Assembly: GCA_016209795.1 (NCBI GenBank)
Contig: JACQVI010000136.1
Location: 1 to 45,453, forward strand
DNA from: Ignavibacteriota bacterium
GTDB lineage: Bacteria; Bacteroidota; Ignavibacteria; UBA10030; SZUA-254
Length of the DNA: 45,453 bases
Reading direction: 5' to 3'
Shown: positions 17,243 to 24,929 of the stretch, one piece after another
Position numbering within the stretch: position 1 is the first letter of the stretch
Layout: each line of letters starts with the position of its first letter
Notes under the pieces: model-generated
What the model was told of the DNA's origin: nothing
Databases searched by the model: none
What the model saw: the letters and a program-made list of their open reading frames with translations, nothing else
Program-made: the position numbers and the translations under genes

Positions 17243-18376
17243 ATGTGGAAAACAACTGAAGGAAGCACAGGCAGGCTCATCCAACTCTGCTTGGGGTATT
17301 TTTTCTTTTACGTCCTCACTGGAGTAAGCGTAAAATACTTTACCGGAAGCCCGGCGTTAGGCTTCCCGGGAATGAAGGAATTAGAGTTTGCCGTCTACAG
17401 CACAATTGGAGGAATCCTCGTGTGTCTTGCCGTGGTGTTCGCTCTTCGCTGGTACAACTTAAAATCCAATCAAATCATCCAGTGGGGTAAGCTCAGATTC
17501 CCGCAGGAAGTATTGTATATCATTCCATCTGGAGTGTGTACAGCAGTAGTTATTCCCACCACCACGCTCATGTATACTCTGCCAATTTCCGTCATGGTGG
17601 CAATGGTCATTATGCGAGCAAGTATCATTGTCATCAGCCGGATCGTTGATGCGATTCAGATTCAGCAGCGAATTCTCAAGAAGAAAGTATACACGGAAGA
17701 AAATTTCGCAGTTGTTTTTGCACTTCTTGCCGCAGGTGTTAATATTCTTTGGGTTGGTCATGGTGACTTCGACTTTCTCAAACACGAAGCTGCTGTGATC
17801 ATCCTTGGAAGCTACATCGTTGCGTATGCCATCCGTATCTACATCATGAATTACTACAAAAACACCCGAGCAAAAGGCGTGAAGTTAGACAACCAAGGGT
17901 TCTTTTCAATCGAGCAGATTGCAGCGACGGTAGTGTTAGTACTGGTAGGTGTCTTCTTATTCAAGTCACCCGACTGGTTTGGCGGAGGTGGCGAGCAGAT
18001 TACAATTTTTAGAGAGAGTTTTCTGAATCCGAAGTCAATTTGGACGTTGGCGTTCGTATCGGGTATGGCGTATGGCGGCGTTGCCTTCTTCTCCGTGTTT
18101 ATTTTTATGTTTAAGGGACGAACAGCAACGTTTGCCGGCTTGGTCAATCGACTAACTTCGTTGGTAGCCGGTACAACTGCTACATTGTCGTTTGCAATTA
18201 TTTACAGTGGAAAATTTCCAAAAATTCAGGATTGGGTTTCACTCGTCTTTATCTTGATTGCCGTGGGATTCCTGACAATTGCCGAGCGGAAGCGTACACA
18301 AGAACTTGTGTTGACGCATGAAATTGAAACGAAACCTGCTACTAAGGATTTTGTGGCAGTAGCAGAAAAGACGTAG
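17243..18376 (+). CDS. Multi-pass inner-membrane protein (DMT/EamA-like)
   Basis: 377 residues with about ten hydrophobic segments spread over the whole length, short loops, and a charged cytoplasmic tail (ETKPATKDFVAVAEKT). Overall size and ten-helix plan resemble drug/metabolite transporters, but I see no diagnostic signature, so the substrate is unknown. A Gly-rich loop (WFGGGGEQITIFRE) lies between helices in the second half. It is monocistronic and divergent from YtxH. Its stop is 12 bases before the leader of the first cassette array. Confidence 0.6.
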   Translation: MWKTTEGSTGRLIQLCLGYFFFYVLTGVSVKYFTGSPALGFPGMKELEFAVYSTIGGILVCLAVVFALRWYNLKSNQIIQWGKLRFPQEVLYIIPSGVCTAVVIPTTTLMYTLPISVMVAMVIMRASIIVISRIVDAIQIQQRILKKKVYTEENFAVVFALLAAGVNILWVGHGDFDFLKHEAAVIILGSYIVAYAIRIYIMNYYKNTRAKGVKLDNQGFFSIEQIAATVVLVLVGVFLFKSPDWFGGGGEQITIFRESFLNPKSIWTLAFVSGMAYGGVAFFSVFIFMFKGRTATFAGLVNRLTSLVAGTTATLSFAIIYSGKFPKIQDWVSLVFILIAVGFLTIAERKRTQELVLTHEIETKPATKDFVAVAEKT

Positions 18377-18388
18377 TGGAATTACACT

Positions 18389-18451
18389 TATAAAGAAAAT
18401 AAACACACATACCTGCCCGACGGCAGGCGGGTGTACGTTGTTACAGTAGTT
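18389..18451 (+). other. attI-like leader of array A
   Basis: TATAAAGAAAATAAACACA (18389-18407) is identical to 44152-44170, and GTTGTTACA (18437-18445) plus TAGTT repeat at 44180-44194. In between, the short palindrome of the other copy is replaced by a REP-like CCTGCC-cgac-GGCAGG (18412-18427). The inferred crossover is G18449/T18450. Confidence 0.6.
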
Positions 18452-18483
18452 GCAATTGCCCTGTATAAACTTAAGGAAAAGCA

Positions 18484-18936
18484 ATGTCTGAGAAGAAAGA
18501 AAGCCATGTAGGCGGCATAGAAGGTAAAATGGATGTTGTTGCAACCTTTTATTTTGGTATTTCAATTTCCCTTTTAGTCATTTGTCTGATCGTATCAGCA
18601 TTCGAATCTAGTCAGAAAACTGGTTTGTCGGTTTTCTGGCTTGCTTTGGGTCTTATTTCAATAGCCCAAGGTTTCATTTCCTGGATACTCTTCCGGGCCG
18701 GTGCCGAGATAATAAGGCTCTTGAAGCGATTGAACAATTTGCCGTACGGAGGTGAGATTTCACGCAGCAAAGCTGCCCCTTCTTCAATACAAAAGGAACC
18801 TCAGCAAGTTAACAAATTTGTGCTGATTGAAGAGCGTACTTCGTCAAAAAAGGTAGACTCTTTCTTCTGCAACGAATGCAAGACAGAAGTACCGGCAGAT
18901 GCCACAGAATGCCCTAAGTGCGGTACAATTTTTTGA
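18484..18936 (+). CDS. Cassette A1: two-TM protein with C-terminal zinc ribbon
   Basis: 150 residues. Two membrane segments (about residues 20-40 ATFYFGISISLLVICLIVSA and 50-75), a polar linker, and a C-terminal zinc ribbon FFCNECKTEVPADATECPKC (Cys-x2-Cys, 12-13 residues, Cys-x2-Cys). A ribosome site (AAGGAAA) lies just before the ATG. The gene fills cassette A1 between leader and attC-like site. Function unknown; the layout resembles regulatory membrane proteins that present a ribbon in the cytoplasm. Confidence 0.72.
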   Translation: MSEKKESHVGGIEGKMDVVATFYFGISISLLVICLIVSAFESSQKTGLSVFWLALGLISIAQGFISWILFRAGAEIIRLLKRLNNLPYGGEISRSKAAPSSIQKEPQQVNKFVLIEERTSSKKVDSFFCNECKTEVPADATECPKCGTIF

Positions 18937-18945
18937 TCGGTGACC

Positions 18946-19104
18946 GGGCAACTGCAACTAACAATTGTAAAAAAGTTGTTCGCTTTGTTTTAATGGAATA
19001 TTATTGTGCTCACTACATGCCGTTGCTCACGAATAAATTTGTTTATCATAGGTTCGCAACGGCACGTCTTTTTTACAAAACACGTTAAGCGCCATAGCGA
19101 TTCG
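18946..19104 (+). other. attC-like recombination site A1
   Basis: Left arm GGGCAACTGCAAC (18946-18958), second arm TTGTAAAAAAG (18965-18975) pairing perfectly with CTTTTTTACAA (19068-19078), then inner arm TGCCGTTGC (19018-19026) pairing perfectly with GCAACGGCA (19056-19064). The right core GTTAAGC starts at 19084, crossover G19084/T19085. The side between second and inner arm has 42 extra bases on the left but three on the right. Confidence 0.75.
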
Positions 19105-19126
19105 ATCATATCAAACGAAATAACCA

Positions 19127-20494
19127 ATGCCACAATCAGTTAAGATCGTGCTCGTCGGTGCGGCTGGATTTGATTCCAGAGATAGTGATAAATCAGTCCA
19201 GTGTATTGAATGGGATCGGCTCAAGAATCTTGGGAACATCCGGGACTTCGATATTGTAATACTAAATCTTCTTGAAGGGGTTCCAAAGACTGATTGGAAT
19301 CTTTTTCATCAGAAACTGAATCCTTCAACGATGCGTGAAATTCTGATGAACGGAGGCCGAATATATGTCTTAGGAGACCCACGATTCGAGGTCCCTTCAC
19401 CAAAAGAAGGTAACTTCCCCTTTCTTACGTGGACCGCCATGATGTTTCATTGGGACGACGATGCAGGTGACACCAAATGGATCAACCCCTACTACCAGTA
19501 CCGAGGCTACGAGGACTATCTCAGTAAACTATCTAAATGGAAATACTCCCTTCGAGCCGTTGAAATTAACAAACCAGTGATTTGGACTCTTTTCAATCCC
19601 GATCAATTCAAGAAAAATCAATTGTATCTCGATGTTGAGGTAGAGGAACTGGCAAAGAATAGATATGGCTGTCATTTGGCTTCAATCCAGCATCTCGTTG
19701 TCAGGAGGCGAGGAGATTATGGGAGGTCTGACAAGATAGCTCTTGATTTTGGCCCCGTAATTCTATTGCCCCCAACCGATCGATCTGCTAATGATGAAAT
19801 CATGATAGTTCTTCGTGACTTATGCGGCGTCGAGGGACAATCACCTGAGCCGAAATGGATTGAAGATTTCAAGGTTCCGGGGCAAAGGACGCTTGATGAA
19901 GAGATAACCAAAGTCAACGCAGCGATTGAATCTCAACTAAGCCAGCTTGAGGCTATTCAAAAGGAACGAGAAAAAGCTAGGGAATGCCTAAGACTACTAT
20001 ATGAACGTGGCAAGCCGCTAGAGGAAGCAGTCCGCAACGTCTTGCGCTCACTTGGTGGCAAAGTCGAAGATCCCGATGACCCTGGCAAGGAAGACGGTTG
20101 GATCACTGTCCAAATTGGCGAGGTTGTCTACGAGGGCGTGTTAGAAATCAAGAGCACCACAACCGAACAATTTGGAGAGGATGGAATCCGCCAATTACTA
20201 GATTGGGTAGGCCGAGGCATCAGCAAACGTCAGAAGAAGTACAAAGGATTATTCATAGGAAGCAACATGACCAACAAACCACTTAAAGAACGTCCTTGGG
20301 CGTTTAGTGATTCATGGCGAAAAAGCATAGAGTTGCATGGTTTTGTTGCTATGAAAACCGAAGACCTTTATGGTGCATACCTTCTTAACTCAAACGGCAA
20401 ACTGACTATCGAAGAGTTCTGGAACAAAGTATTCACCACAAATGGTGTCCTTGACACAAAGTTCTTGCAGGAAAAATTATCATCGAAGGACTGA
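19127..20494 (+). CDS. Cassette A2: putative PD-(D/E)XK nuclease-domain protein
   Basis: 455 residues, no signal peptide. The N-terminal half (about 1-240) starts VKIVLVGAAGFDSRD...DFDIVILNLLEG and is not recognised. Next is a coiled coil (about 260-300, VNAAIESQLSQLEAIQKERE), then a domain with LRSLGGKVEDPDD, KEDGWITV and GVLEIKSTTTEQFGEDGIRQ. D323 and E340-x-K342 have the order and spacing of a PD-(D/E)XK nuclease core, and the helix after the Lys is Gln-rich as in restriction-like enzymes. Carriage in an integron-like cassette makes an anti-phage or anti-plasmid role plausible but unproven. Its stop codon overlaps the 3' cassette arm. Confidence 0.6.
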   Translation: MPQSVKIVLVGAAGFDSRDSDKSVQCIEWDRLKNLGNIRDFDIVILNLLEGVPKTDWNLFHQKLNPSTMREILMNGGRIYVLGDPRFEVPSPKEGNFPFLTWTAMMFHWDDDAGDTKWINPYYQYRGYEDYLSKLSKWKYSLRAVEINKPVIWTLFNPDQFKKNQLYLDVEVEELAKNRYGCHLASIQHLVVRRRGDYGRSDKIALDFGPVILLPPTDRSANDEIMIVLRDLCGVEGQSPEPKWIEDFKVPGQRTLDEEITKVNAAIESQLSQLEAIQKEREKARECLRLLYERGKPLEEAVRNVLRSLGGKVEDPDDPGKEDGWITVQIGEVVYEGVLEIKSTTTEQFGEDGIRQLLDWVGRGISKRQKKYKGLFIGSNMTNKPLKERPWAFSDSWRKSIELHGFVAMKTEDLYGAYLLNSNGKLTIEEFWNKVFTTNGVLDTKFLQEKLSSKD

Positions 20495-20512
20495 ATCGCT
20501 ACGGCGCCAAAC
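20493..20512 (+). other. Truncated attC-like left arm of cassette A2
   Basis: GAATCGCTACGGCGCCAAAC matches 17 of 20 positions of the reverse complement of the A2 cassette start (19084-19103). The rest of an attC is missing: the decayed kinase-gene tail begins 17 bases later. Confidence 0.6.
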
Positions 20513-20528
20513 AACGAAAAAACGTAAC

Positions 20529-20614
20529 TCACCGCTTCATCACACTCCACAACCTCGACGTCTCTCTCCAACTCATTGCAAGCTTTACAGGATCATCCGT
20601 CTTTTCAGATTCAT
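20529..20614 (-). pseudogene. Decayed 3' end of the P-loop kinase gene
   Basis: On the minus strand reads NESEKTDDPVKLAMSWRETS then RLWSVMKR-stop. It matches the end of the intact kinase at 21152 (NEPEKTDDPVKLGAELGRVT, ARLWGVMNKK-stop). AAGCTTTACAGGATCATC is identical at DNA level. Between the copies lie only a hairpin and hicBA. The gap 20495-20717 otherwise holds the cassette arm, hairpin TTGGTCA/TGACCAA (20622-20648) and a promoter. Confidence 0.72.
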
Positions 20615-20663
20615 TCATCTGTTGGTCAGGAGTTCAACTCATGACCAACCTAAGTCAGTGAAC

Positions 20664-20692
20664 TTGATTTGACAAAAAATCTATGGTATATT
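20664..20692 (+). promoter_or_regulatory. Promoter of hicBA
   Basis: TTGATT (20664-20669), 17-base spacer, TATATT (20687-20692), 25 bases before the hicB start. Confidence 0.55.
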
Positions 20693-20717
20693 ATTGCAAC
20701 GGTTCAAGGAGATAAAT

Positions 20718-20912
20718 GTGAAATATAAAGTTCATATAAAAAAAACTGATGAAGGATACTCTATTTGGGTGCCGGGTCTGCCCGGCTGCTGGTCTCAAGG
20801 AAAAACTGAAAAAGAAGCCTTAGAGAATATCAAGGATGCGATTGAATCATACTTAGAGACCGTTGAAGAATTGAGCAAAGGAGTAAGAACTCGTGAAGTA
20901 GAAGTCGCATAA
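20718..20912 (+). CDS. hicB: HicB-family antitoxin
   Basis: 64 residues from the GTG at 20718, chosen because AAGGAG lies six bases upstream; a TTG eight codons earlier would bury that site in the gene. The HicB fold is clear: YKVHIKKTDEGYSIWVPGLP, GCWSQGKTEKEALENIKDAI, ESYLETVEEL. This is the short HicB form with no visible C-terminal DNA-binding domain. It should bind and silence the HicA ribonuclease encoded three bases downstream. The pair is flanked by an intact and a decayed copy of the same kinase gene end. Confidence 0.88.
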   Translation: MKYKVHIKKTDEGYSIWVPGLPGCWSQGKTEKEALENIKDAIESYLETVEELSKGVRTREVEVA

Positions 20913-20915
20913 AGA

Positions 20916-21128
20916 ATGCCCAAGCTTCCGGGTATCAACCACCAACGTGCTGTTAAGGCGTTCAAGAAAGCAGGATTTTGGATAGCACGTGAAAGCAAAC
21001 ACATTACAATGACAGACGGCAAACATATCATTTCAATTCCCAGAGCAAATCCTGTTAATGCTTTTACAATGGGTGGAATTATCAAAGATGCCGGATTTAC
21101 AATCGAGGAATTCAAAGAACTTCTCTGA
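20916..21128 (+). CDS. hicA: HicA-family mRNA interferase toxin
   Basis: 70 residues. Double-stranded-RNA-binding-like fold with the family pattern LPGINHQRAVKAFKKAGFWI, then ARESKHITMTDG with the catalytic His, and IPRANPVNAFTMGGIIKDAG. It cleaves mRNA to arrest translation when unbound by HicB. The antitoxin-first order is common for this family. The stop is 23 bases from the kinase gene stop on the opposite strand. Confidence 0.9.
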   Translation: MPKLPGINHQRAVKAFKKAGFWIARESKHITMTDGKHIISIPRANPVNAFTMGGIIKDAGFTIEEFKELL

Positions 21129-21151
21129 AAATAAATTCATGAATTACCCCG

Positions 21152-21871
21152 CTATTTCTTATTCATCACACCCCACAACCTTGCTGTTACTCTCCCCAAC
21201 TCCGCACCAAGCTTTACAGGATCATCAGTTTTCTCAGGCTCATTCTCAAACACTGCGTAAGGTACTTTGAAATCCTTGATCCTGATATAATTAGTATCAT
21301 CCGCTGTTAATTTTTCCCAATCATTGGTCTTGTAATAGAACTCCATCTTCTCATCCGGCAGCGAGTGATAGAGGATGGAATCTTCCATGCCCGGTCGTGC
21401 TCGCTTGCGGTTTTTTCTGACGGATTCTTCATACGATACTTTGATGTAAATGATGCCGGCTCTCTTAAGGATTTCCTCATGAAGGTAAGAGAATGCCTCA
21501 CCAAAACCATTCTCACCACCACGAGCAAATTCCACCAGCGCTGTTATTGTATCGTGATAGTGGGGATCGGCAGCAAGCTTTTTCCTGTAAGCAAGATTGA
21601 TCCGCTCGATGTAGAGATTCCAGATAAAATGGTCTTTGAACCAGTACTTTTCATCTGACCAGATGCGAGGTTTTCCATGTCGAGAGAGAATATCATCAAT
21701 CTCAAAAGTCTCCCAGACATAGACAAAATCGTCAACCTCTTCGAAATTGTTGATATGAAATCGTTGAAGGCGTTCCTCAGGAGATGTCTTTTTCAGGAAA
21801 TCAATAACCTCCGATTTGCCGGCAGCGGGTCTCCCAATTAAGATAATTACCTCGAAATGGTTTCGACTCAT
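21152..21871 (-). CDS. P-loop kinase-like ATP-binding protein
   Basis: 239 residues. Walker A GRPAAGKSE at residues 13-21 in the first strand (FEVIILIGRPAAGKSEVIDF), as in small-molecule or nucleotide kinases. The arginine-rich segment SVRKNRKRARPG (about 160-170) may be the lid. Substrate not recognisable. It starts three bases after the 5'-nucleotidase stop and ends the leftward operon that begins at sppA, so a nucleotide-related role is reasonable but inferred. A decayed copy of its last 28 codons lies beyond hicBA at 20529-20614. Confidence 0.65.
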   Translation of the reverse strand: MSRNHFEVIILIGRPAAGKSEVIDFLKKTSPEERLQRFHINNFEEVDDFVYVWETFEIDDILSRHGKPRIWSDEKYWFKDHFIWNLYIERINLAYRKKLAADPHYHDTITALVEFARGGENGFGEAFSYLHEEILKRAGIIYIKVSYEESVRKNRKRARPGMEDSILYHSLPDEKMEFYYKTNDWEKLTADDTNYIRIKDFKVPYAVFENEPEKTDDPVKLGAELGRVTARLWGVMNKK

Positions 21872-21874
21872 CTG

Positions 21875-23392
21875 CTATTTAATTTCAACGAAACGATTAT
21901 CTGTGTCTGCTTGAATTGTTTTCTCTTTACGGGCTTTATCAACCAACGCTTCAAAAATTGTCTTCTGTGAGTATGCGACTGAATCGGGTATCATTCCTAA
22001 ATACCTATCTCCTTGATTGATAACGAAATCGCTTGTTGCACACACATACATCTTATCGTCAACAACTTCCTCATCAGCAATTGTTAAGTGCTGGATTTCG
22101 GAACCGCCGTTCTTACGCGTCCACGTACCTTGCAGACCAGAAATCTGAATGGAGCTTCTCCCTTTTGCTAACTGCTCTACATATCGTTGTGCAAACTCCC
22201 GAACTTCCTTACCACTCAGAGTGAACGTGCTCAGATAATTTCTAAAAGGAGAAATTTCAAAGAGATCCAATTTTCTAATCGGACCCGCACTGAGATCTTT
22301 GCGTATACCGCTGCTATTGGTTACTGCCATCTGCGAACCAGCGCCCTCACGAATGGCATCAGCAATGAAATGACCGATATTGCTTTCGCCAGTGCCCGAT
22401 CTTTTCCAATCCTCCAAAATTCTACCGAGAGTATCACCATATTCTTCTGTAATTTTATTTTCAAACGTCTGAACAAGCTTCGAGATTTCGTTCTCAGGTC
22501 TATTCCCTCGATACCAGAGTGTGTGCAGCTTACCATCGAAGCTCGTCACTGAATCATCTTCAACCACGAGCTTTAGCTCACCCACATTTTCACAATTGGA
22601 GCCTGTCTGACAAATGATGACGTCACTAACAACCTTCGGCGTTTTCAATCTTGTATGGCTGTGTCCTCCAATAATGACATCAAGTCCACGTGAGTGTACG
22701 GCTAAGATCGAGTCATCCTCAACACCTTCGTGCGTTACAGCCACAATAAGGTCTGTTTCTGAGTCAATCTTATCAATGATTTGTTGTACAATGTCTGAGG
22801 GAGATAGAACTTTCAAGCCTTTCAGATTATTTGTATTTGTTACGTGGAATAAATCTCGTGTAATGAAACCGATAATTCCGATGCGCAACCCACCTTTTGT
22901 CACAATCACATAGTCCCTGTTATTCAAAATGAAATTGCCAAGTGTGTCTGTAAGATTAGCACTGAGAGTAGCAAATCCGGCAATCTGGGTGAGCTTACGC
23001 AGATTATCCTGAGAAATGTCGAGATCATGATTTCCAATTGTCCAGGCATCGTAACCGATCATGTTCATCATTTCGAATAGTGCACCGCCTGTTGCACCTT
23101 TATAATCGATCTCAGAAAGCGGTGTACCGGTCATGACATCACCAGCATCGAGGAGTAAGGAATGCTCGCTTGCCGAGCGCAAGCTGTCGACTATCCACCA
23201 GAGTTCTTGAAATCCACCAACCATGGGCTTTGGATCGGTTCGTATCCAGCCAGCTTCATGCGGTATGAATCCGGCGTGCAGATCATTCGTATGGAGGATT
23301 GTAAGTGTCTTCGGCTGTGAACAAGCCTGAGTATTGAGACAGCAACACAAAACACTTAGGGTTAACAAGCGATAGATCAGAAAGGATTTCAT
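21875..23392 (-). CDS. 5'-nucleotidase / UshA-type metallophosphoesterase
   Basis: About 505 residues from the ATG at 23392, which opens a signal peptide (MKSFLIYRLLTLSVLCCCLN); upstream in-frame ATGs are less convincing. The N-terminal calcineurin-like domain has the metal ligands in order: HTNDLH, DAGDVMTGTPLS, GNHDLD, VTHEG and GGHSHTR. The C-terminal 5'-nucleotidase domain has NSSGIRKDLSAGPI and FEISPFRNYLSTFTLSG. It should dephosphorylate extracellular nucleotides or UDP-sugars in the periplasm. It lies between the 31-aa protein gene and the kinase gene in one operon. Confidence 0.88.
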   Translation of the reverse strand: MKSFLIYRLLTLSVLCCCLNTQACSQPKTLTILHTNDLHAGFIPHEAGWIRTDPKPMVGGFQELWWIVDSLRSASEHSLLLDAGDVMTGTPLSEIDYKGATGGALFEMMNMIGYDAWTIGNHDLDISQDNLRKLTQIAGFATLSANLTDTLGNFILNNRDYVIVTKGGLRIGIIGFITRDLFHVTNTNNLKGLKVLSPSDIVQQIIDKIDSETDLIVAVTHEGVEDDSILAVHSRGLDVIIGGHSHTRLKTPKVVSDVIICQTGSNCENVGELKLVVEDDSVTSFDGKLHTLWYRGNRPENEISKLVQTFENKITEEYGDTLGRILEDWKRSGTGESNIGHFIADAIREGAGSQMAVTNSSGIRKDLSAGPIRKLDLFEISPFRNYLSTFTLSGKEVREFAQRYVEQLAKGRSSIQISGLQGTWTRKNGGSEIQHLTIADEEVVDDKMYVCATSDFVINQGDRYLGMIPDSVAYSQKTIFEALVDKARKEKTIQADTDNRFVEIK

Positions 23393-23551
23393 AAAAATGT
23401 TTAGGGTAAAAGCGCTAAGAGTTGAAAAAAACAGAGGCTGTACAACAGATAGTTTCATTATACTACTTTTGAAATGAGATTTCCATCCCGATGAAATCGG
23501 GAAGGAATAATGTCTCACAAGGTTTCTTGAACAGCCTTAAATGTTAATCAA

Positions 23552-23647
23552 TCACCTATTCTTTTTCTTATGTCTCATCATGCGCAAGCGTTTCTTTCGC
23601 TTATGTGTTGCCATCTTTCTTCGCAAACGTTTTTTACCACTTGGCAT
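23552..23647 (-). CDS. 31-residue AURKAIP1/COX24-type basic protein
   Basis: ATG at 23647, TGA at 23552-23554; AGGAG lies six bases before the start. The protein begins MPSGKKRLRRKMATHKRKKR and is almost entirely Lys/Arg/His, ending RHKKKNR. It has the form of the tiny AURKAIP1/COX24-domain proteins encoded across Bacteroidota, thought to be ribosome-associated. It sits 15 bases after the TPR gene stop and belongs to the sppA-HU operon. Too short for ordinary gene finders. Confidence 0.85.
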   Translation of the reverse strand: MPSGKKRLRRKMATHKRKKRLRMMRHKKKNR

Positions 23648-23662
23648 TACGTTCTCCTAAGG

Positions 23663-24547
23663 TTATGATGGATTTTTGAATGAATGTTGATTAAGTAATT
23701 GCTGTGCTTTCTTTGCTGATTCAGTGTTTGGATTAATCGCAATACATTTCTTGAACCAGCCATTTGCTTCTTCAATATCTCCACTGTGTAAACTCACAAT
23801 GCCAAGATTGAACAATGCAAGTTGATGCTGTGGAGCGTAACGAAGCGCTTTTTCCATTTCATTGCGTGCTGCTTGAATGTATTCGTTCCCTCGAACTGTA
23901 TCAGCCATTGACAACTCAAAGTATGAAATTCCGAGATCAACTCGTGCATCCGGATCTGATGGATCCAGTTCTAAATACCGTTCGTACACTTCGATTGCAC
24001 GAGGAAAAAACTTCACATCGTGTAGGACGTTCGCTAACCGAAGCAAGGCTTGAGTATCGTTCGGGTTGTTATCTACTCTTTTTTGTAACGTTTCTATTTC
24101 ATTGATAAGTTCTGCAGTGTGGGGAGATATTCCGCTCGTATGAGGATCGTCTCGCCGCGTTGCTTTGAGTATAACGATAACAAAGACAAAAAGAACCGCA
24201 AGAGCCACAGTGAGTTTCCAGCTTTGAAAAAATGTTAATGGAATAAGAAAAGAAGAGCGCTTAGCTTGCTGCTTCTCTTGCCGTTGAACCTTAGAGCTTT
24301 GTTTTGAACTATGTGTCAAGGCATTGCCACAGCTTTCACAATATGATGCTGATGCTGGATTGTATTGTCCACAAAGCGAGCATCTCGTCTCGCTGGAATT
24401 GACAAGTGTTGTTTGCGCTATTGGTTCAGAAGAGATGAAGGCTTGCTCGTATGCATTCCGATCTGTTTTCTGACCACAAGAACTGCAGAAGCGGTCTGAC
24501 GATGCTACTTCGGCGCCACAGTTTCTACATGTGATGTTTGGAATCAT
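23663..24547 (-). CDS. Zinc-ribbon, single-TM, TPR-repeat protein
   Basis: 294 residues. Two zinc ribbons (CRNCGAEVASSDRFCSSCG at about 8-26 and CSLCGQYNPASASYCESCG at about 57-75), a basic linker, one membrane segment (about 113-128, LTVALAVLFVFVIVILKA), then three to four TPR repeats (LLRLANVLHDVKFFPRAIEV; ARVDLGISYFELSMADT; ALFNLGIVSLHSGDIEEANG). This topology places ribbons in the cytoplasm and TPRs in the periplasm. Probably a scaffold for an envelope complex. It lies 19 bases after the HU gene. Confidence 0.75.
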   Translation of the reverse strand: MIPNITCRNCGAEVASSDRFCSSCGQKTDRNAYEQAFISSEPIAQTTLVNSSETRCSLCGQYNPASASYCESCGNALTHSSKQSSKVQRQEKQQAKRSSFLIPLTFFQSWKLTVALAVLFVFVIVILKATRRDDPHTSGISPHTAELINEIETLQKRVDNNPNDTQALLRLANVLHDVKFFPRAIEVYERYLELDPSDPDARVDLGISYFELSMADTVRGNEYIQAARNEMEKALRYAPQHQLALFNLGIVSLHSGDIEEANGWFKKCIAINPNTESAKKAQQLLNQHSFKNPS

Positions 24548-24566
24548 TTCGAACGTTGAATGATAC

Positions 24567-24899
24567 TCACAGTGAGAAGGGCTGTTTCTTCTTCATGGCG
24601 TCATTGACAACCATACGCAATTCTTTGGATACTTTGAAGAATGGTACGTAGTGCTCATCCACATTTACTTGTGCACCCGTGCGTGGATTGCGTGCAATTC
24701 TGCTTTTTCGTTTCTTCGTTTTGAAGCTGCCAAATCCTCGAATCTCGATATTCTTCCCTTCTTTCAGTGCCTCGATAACCGTCTGGATGAAACCATCAAC
24801 GACAGCCTCAGTTTCTACCTTCGTTAAACCAGTGCCTACAGCTATATGATCAACAACATCTGCTTTTGTCAAAGCAAGTCTCCTTGTAGTGTTGGACAT
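24567..24899 (-). CDS. HU/IHF-family DNA-binding protein
   Basis: 110 residues: the HU fold LTKADVVDHIAVGTGLTKVE, then GKNIEIRGFGSFKTKKRKSR and IARNPRTGAQV with the DNA-intercalating proline arm (RNPRTG). A short N-terminal extension and the C-terminal tail KKKQPFSL make it slightly longer than standard 90-residue HU. It bends and compacts DNA. It lies 30 bases after the sppA stop. IHF versus HU cannot be separated by eye. Confidence 0.9.
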   Translation of the reverse strand: MSNTTRRLALTKADVVDHIAVGTGLTKVETEAVVDGFIQTVIEALKEGKNIEIRGFGSFKTKKRKSRIARNPRTGAQVNVDEHYVPFFKVSKELRMVVNDAMKKKQPFSL

Positions 24900-24929
24900 T
24901 GCCCATCATTTAGTCCGACGAGCAGTGAG

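Larger units (their letters stand above)
18389..20512 (+). mobile_element. Integrase-less integron-like cassette array A
   Basis: Begins with a leader (18389-18449) shared with the integrase-linked array at 44152-44192, then cassette A1 (18450-19084, zinc-ribbon gene) and cassette A2 (19085 to at least 20512, nuclease-like gene). Cassette ends are self-complementary. A1: GTTGCAATTGCCC at the start against GGGCAACTGCAAC at 18946-18958. A2: GTTAAGCGCCATAGCGATTC against GAATCGCTACGGCGCCAAAC at 20493-20512. The array stops right after the second 3' arm, where a decayed gene tail begins. No integrase lies beside it. Confidence 0.7.
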
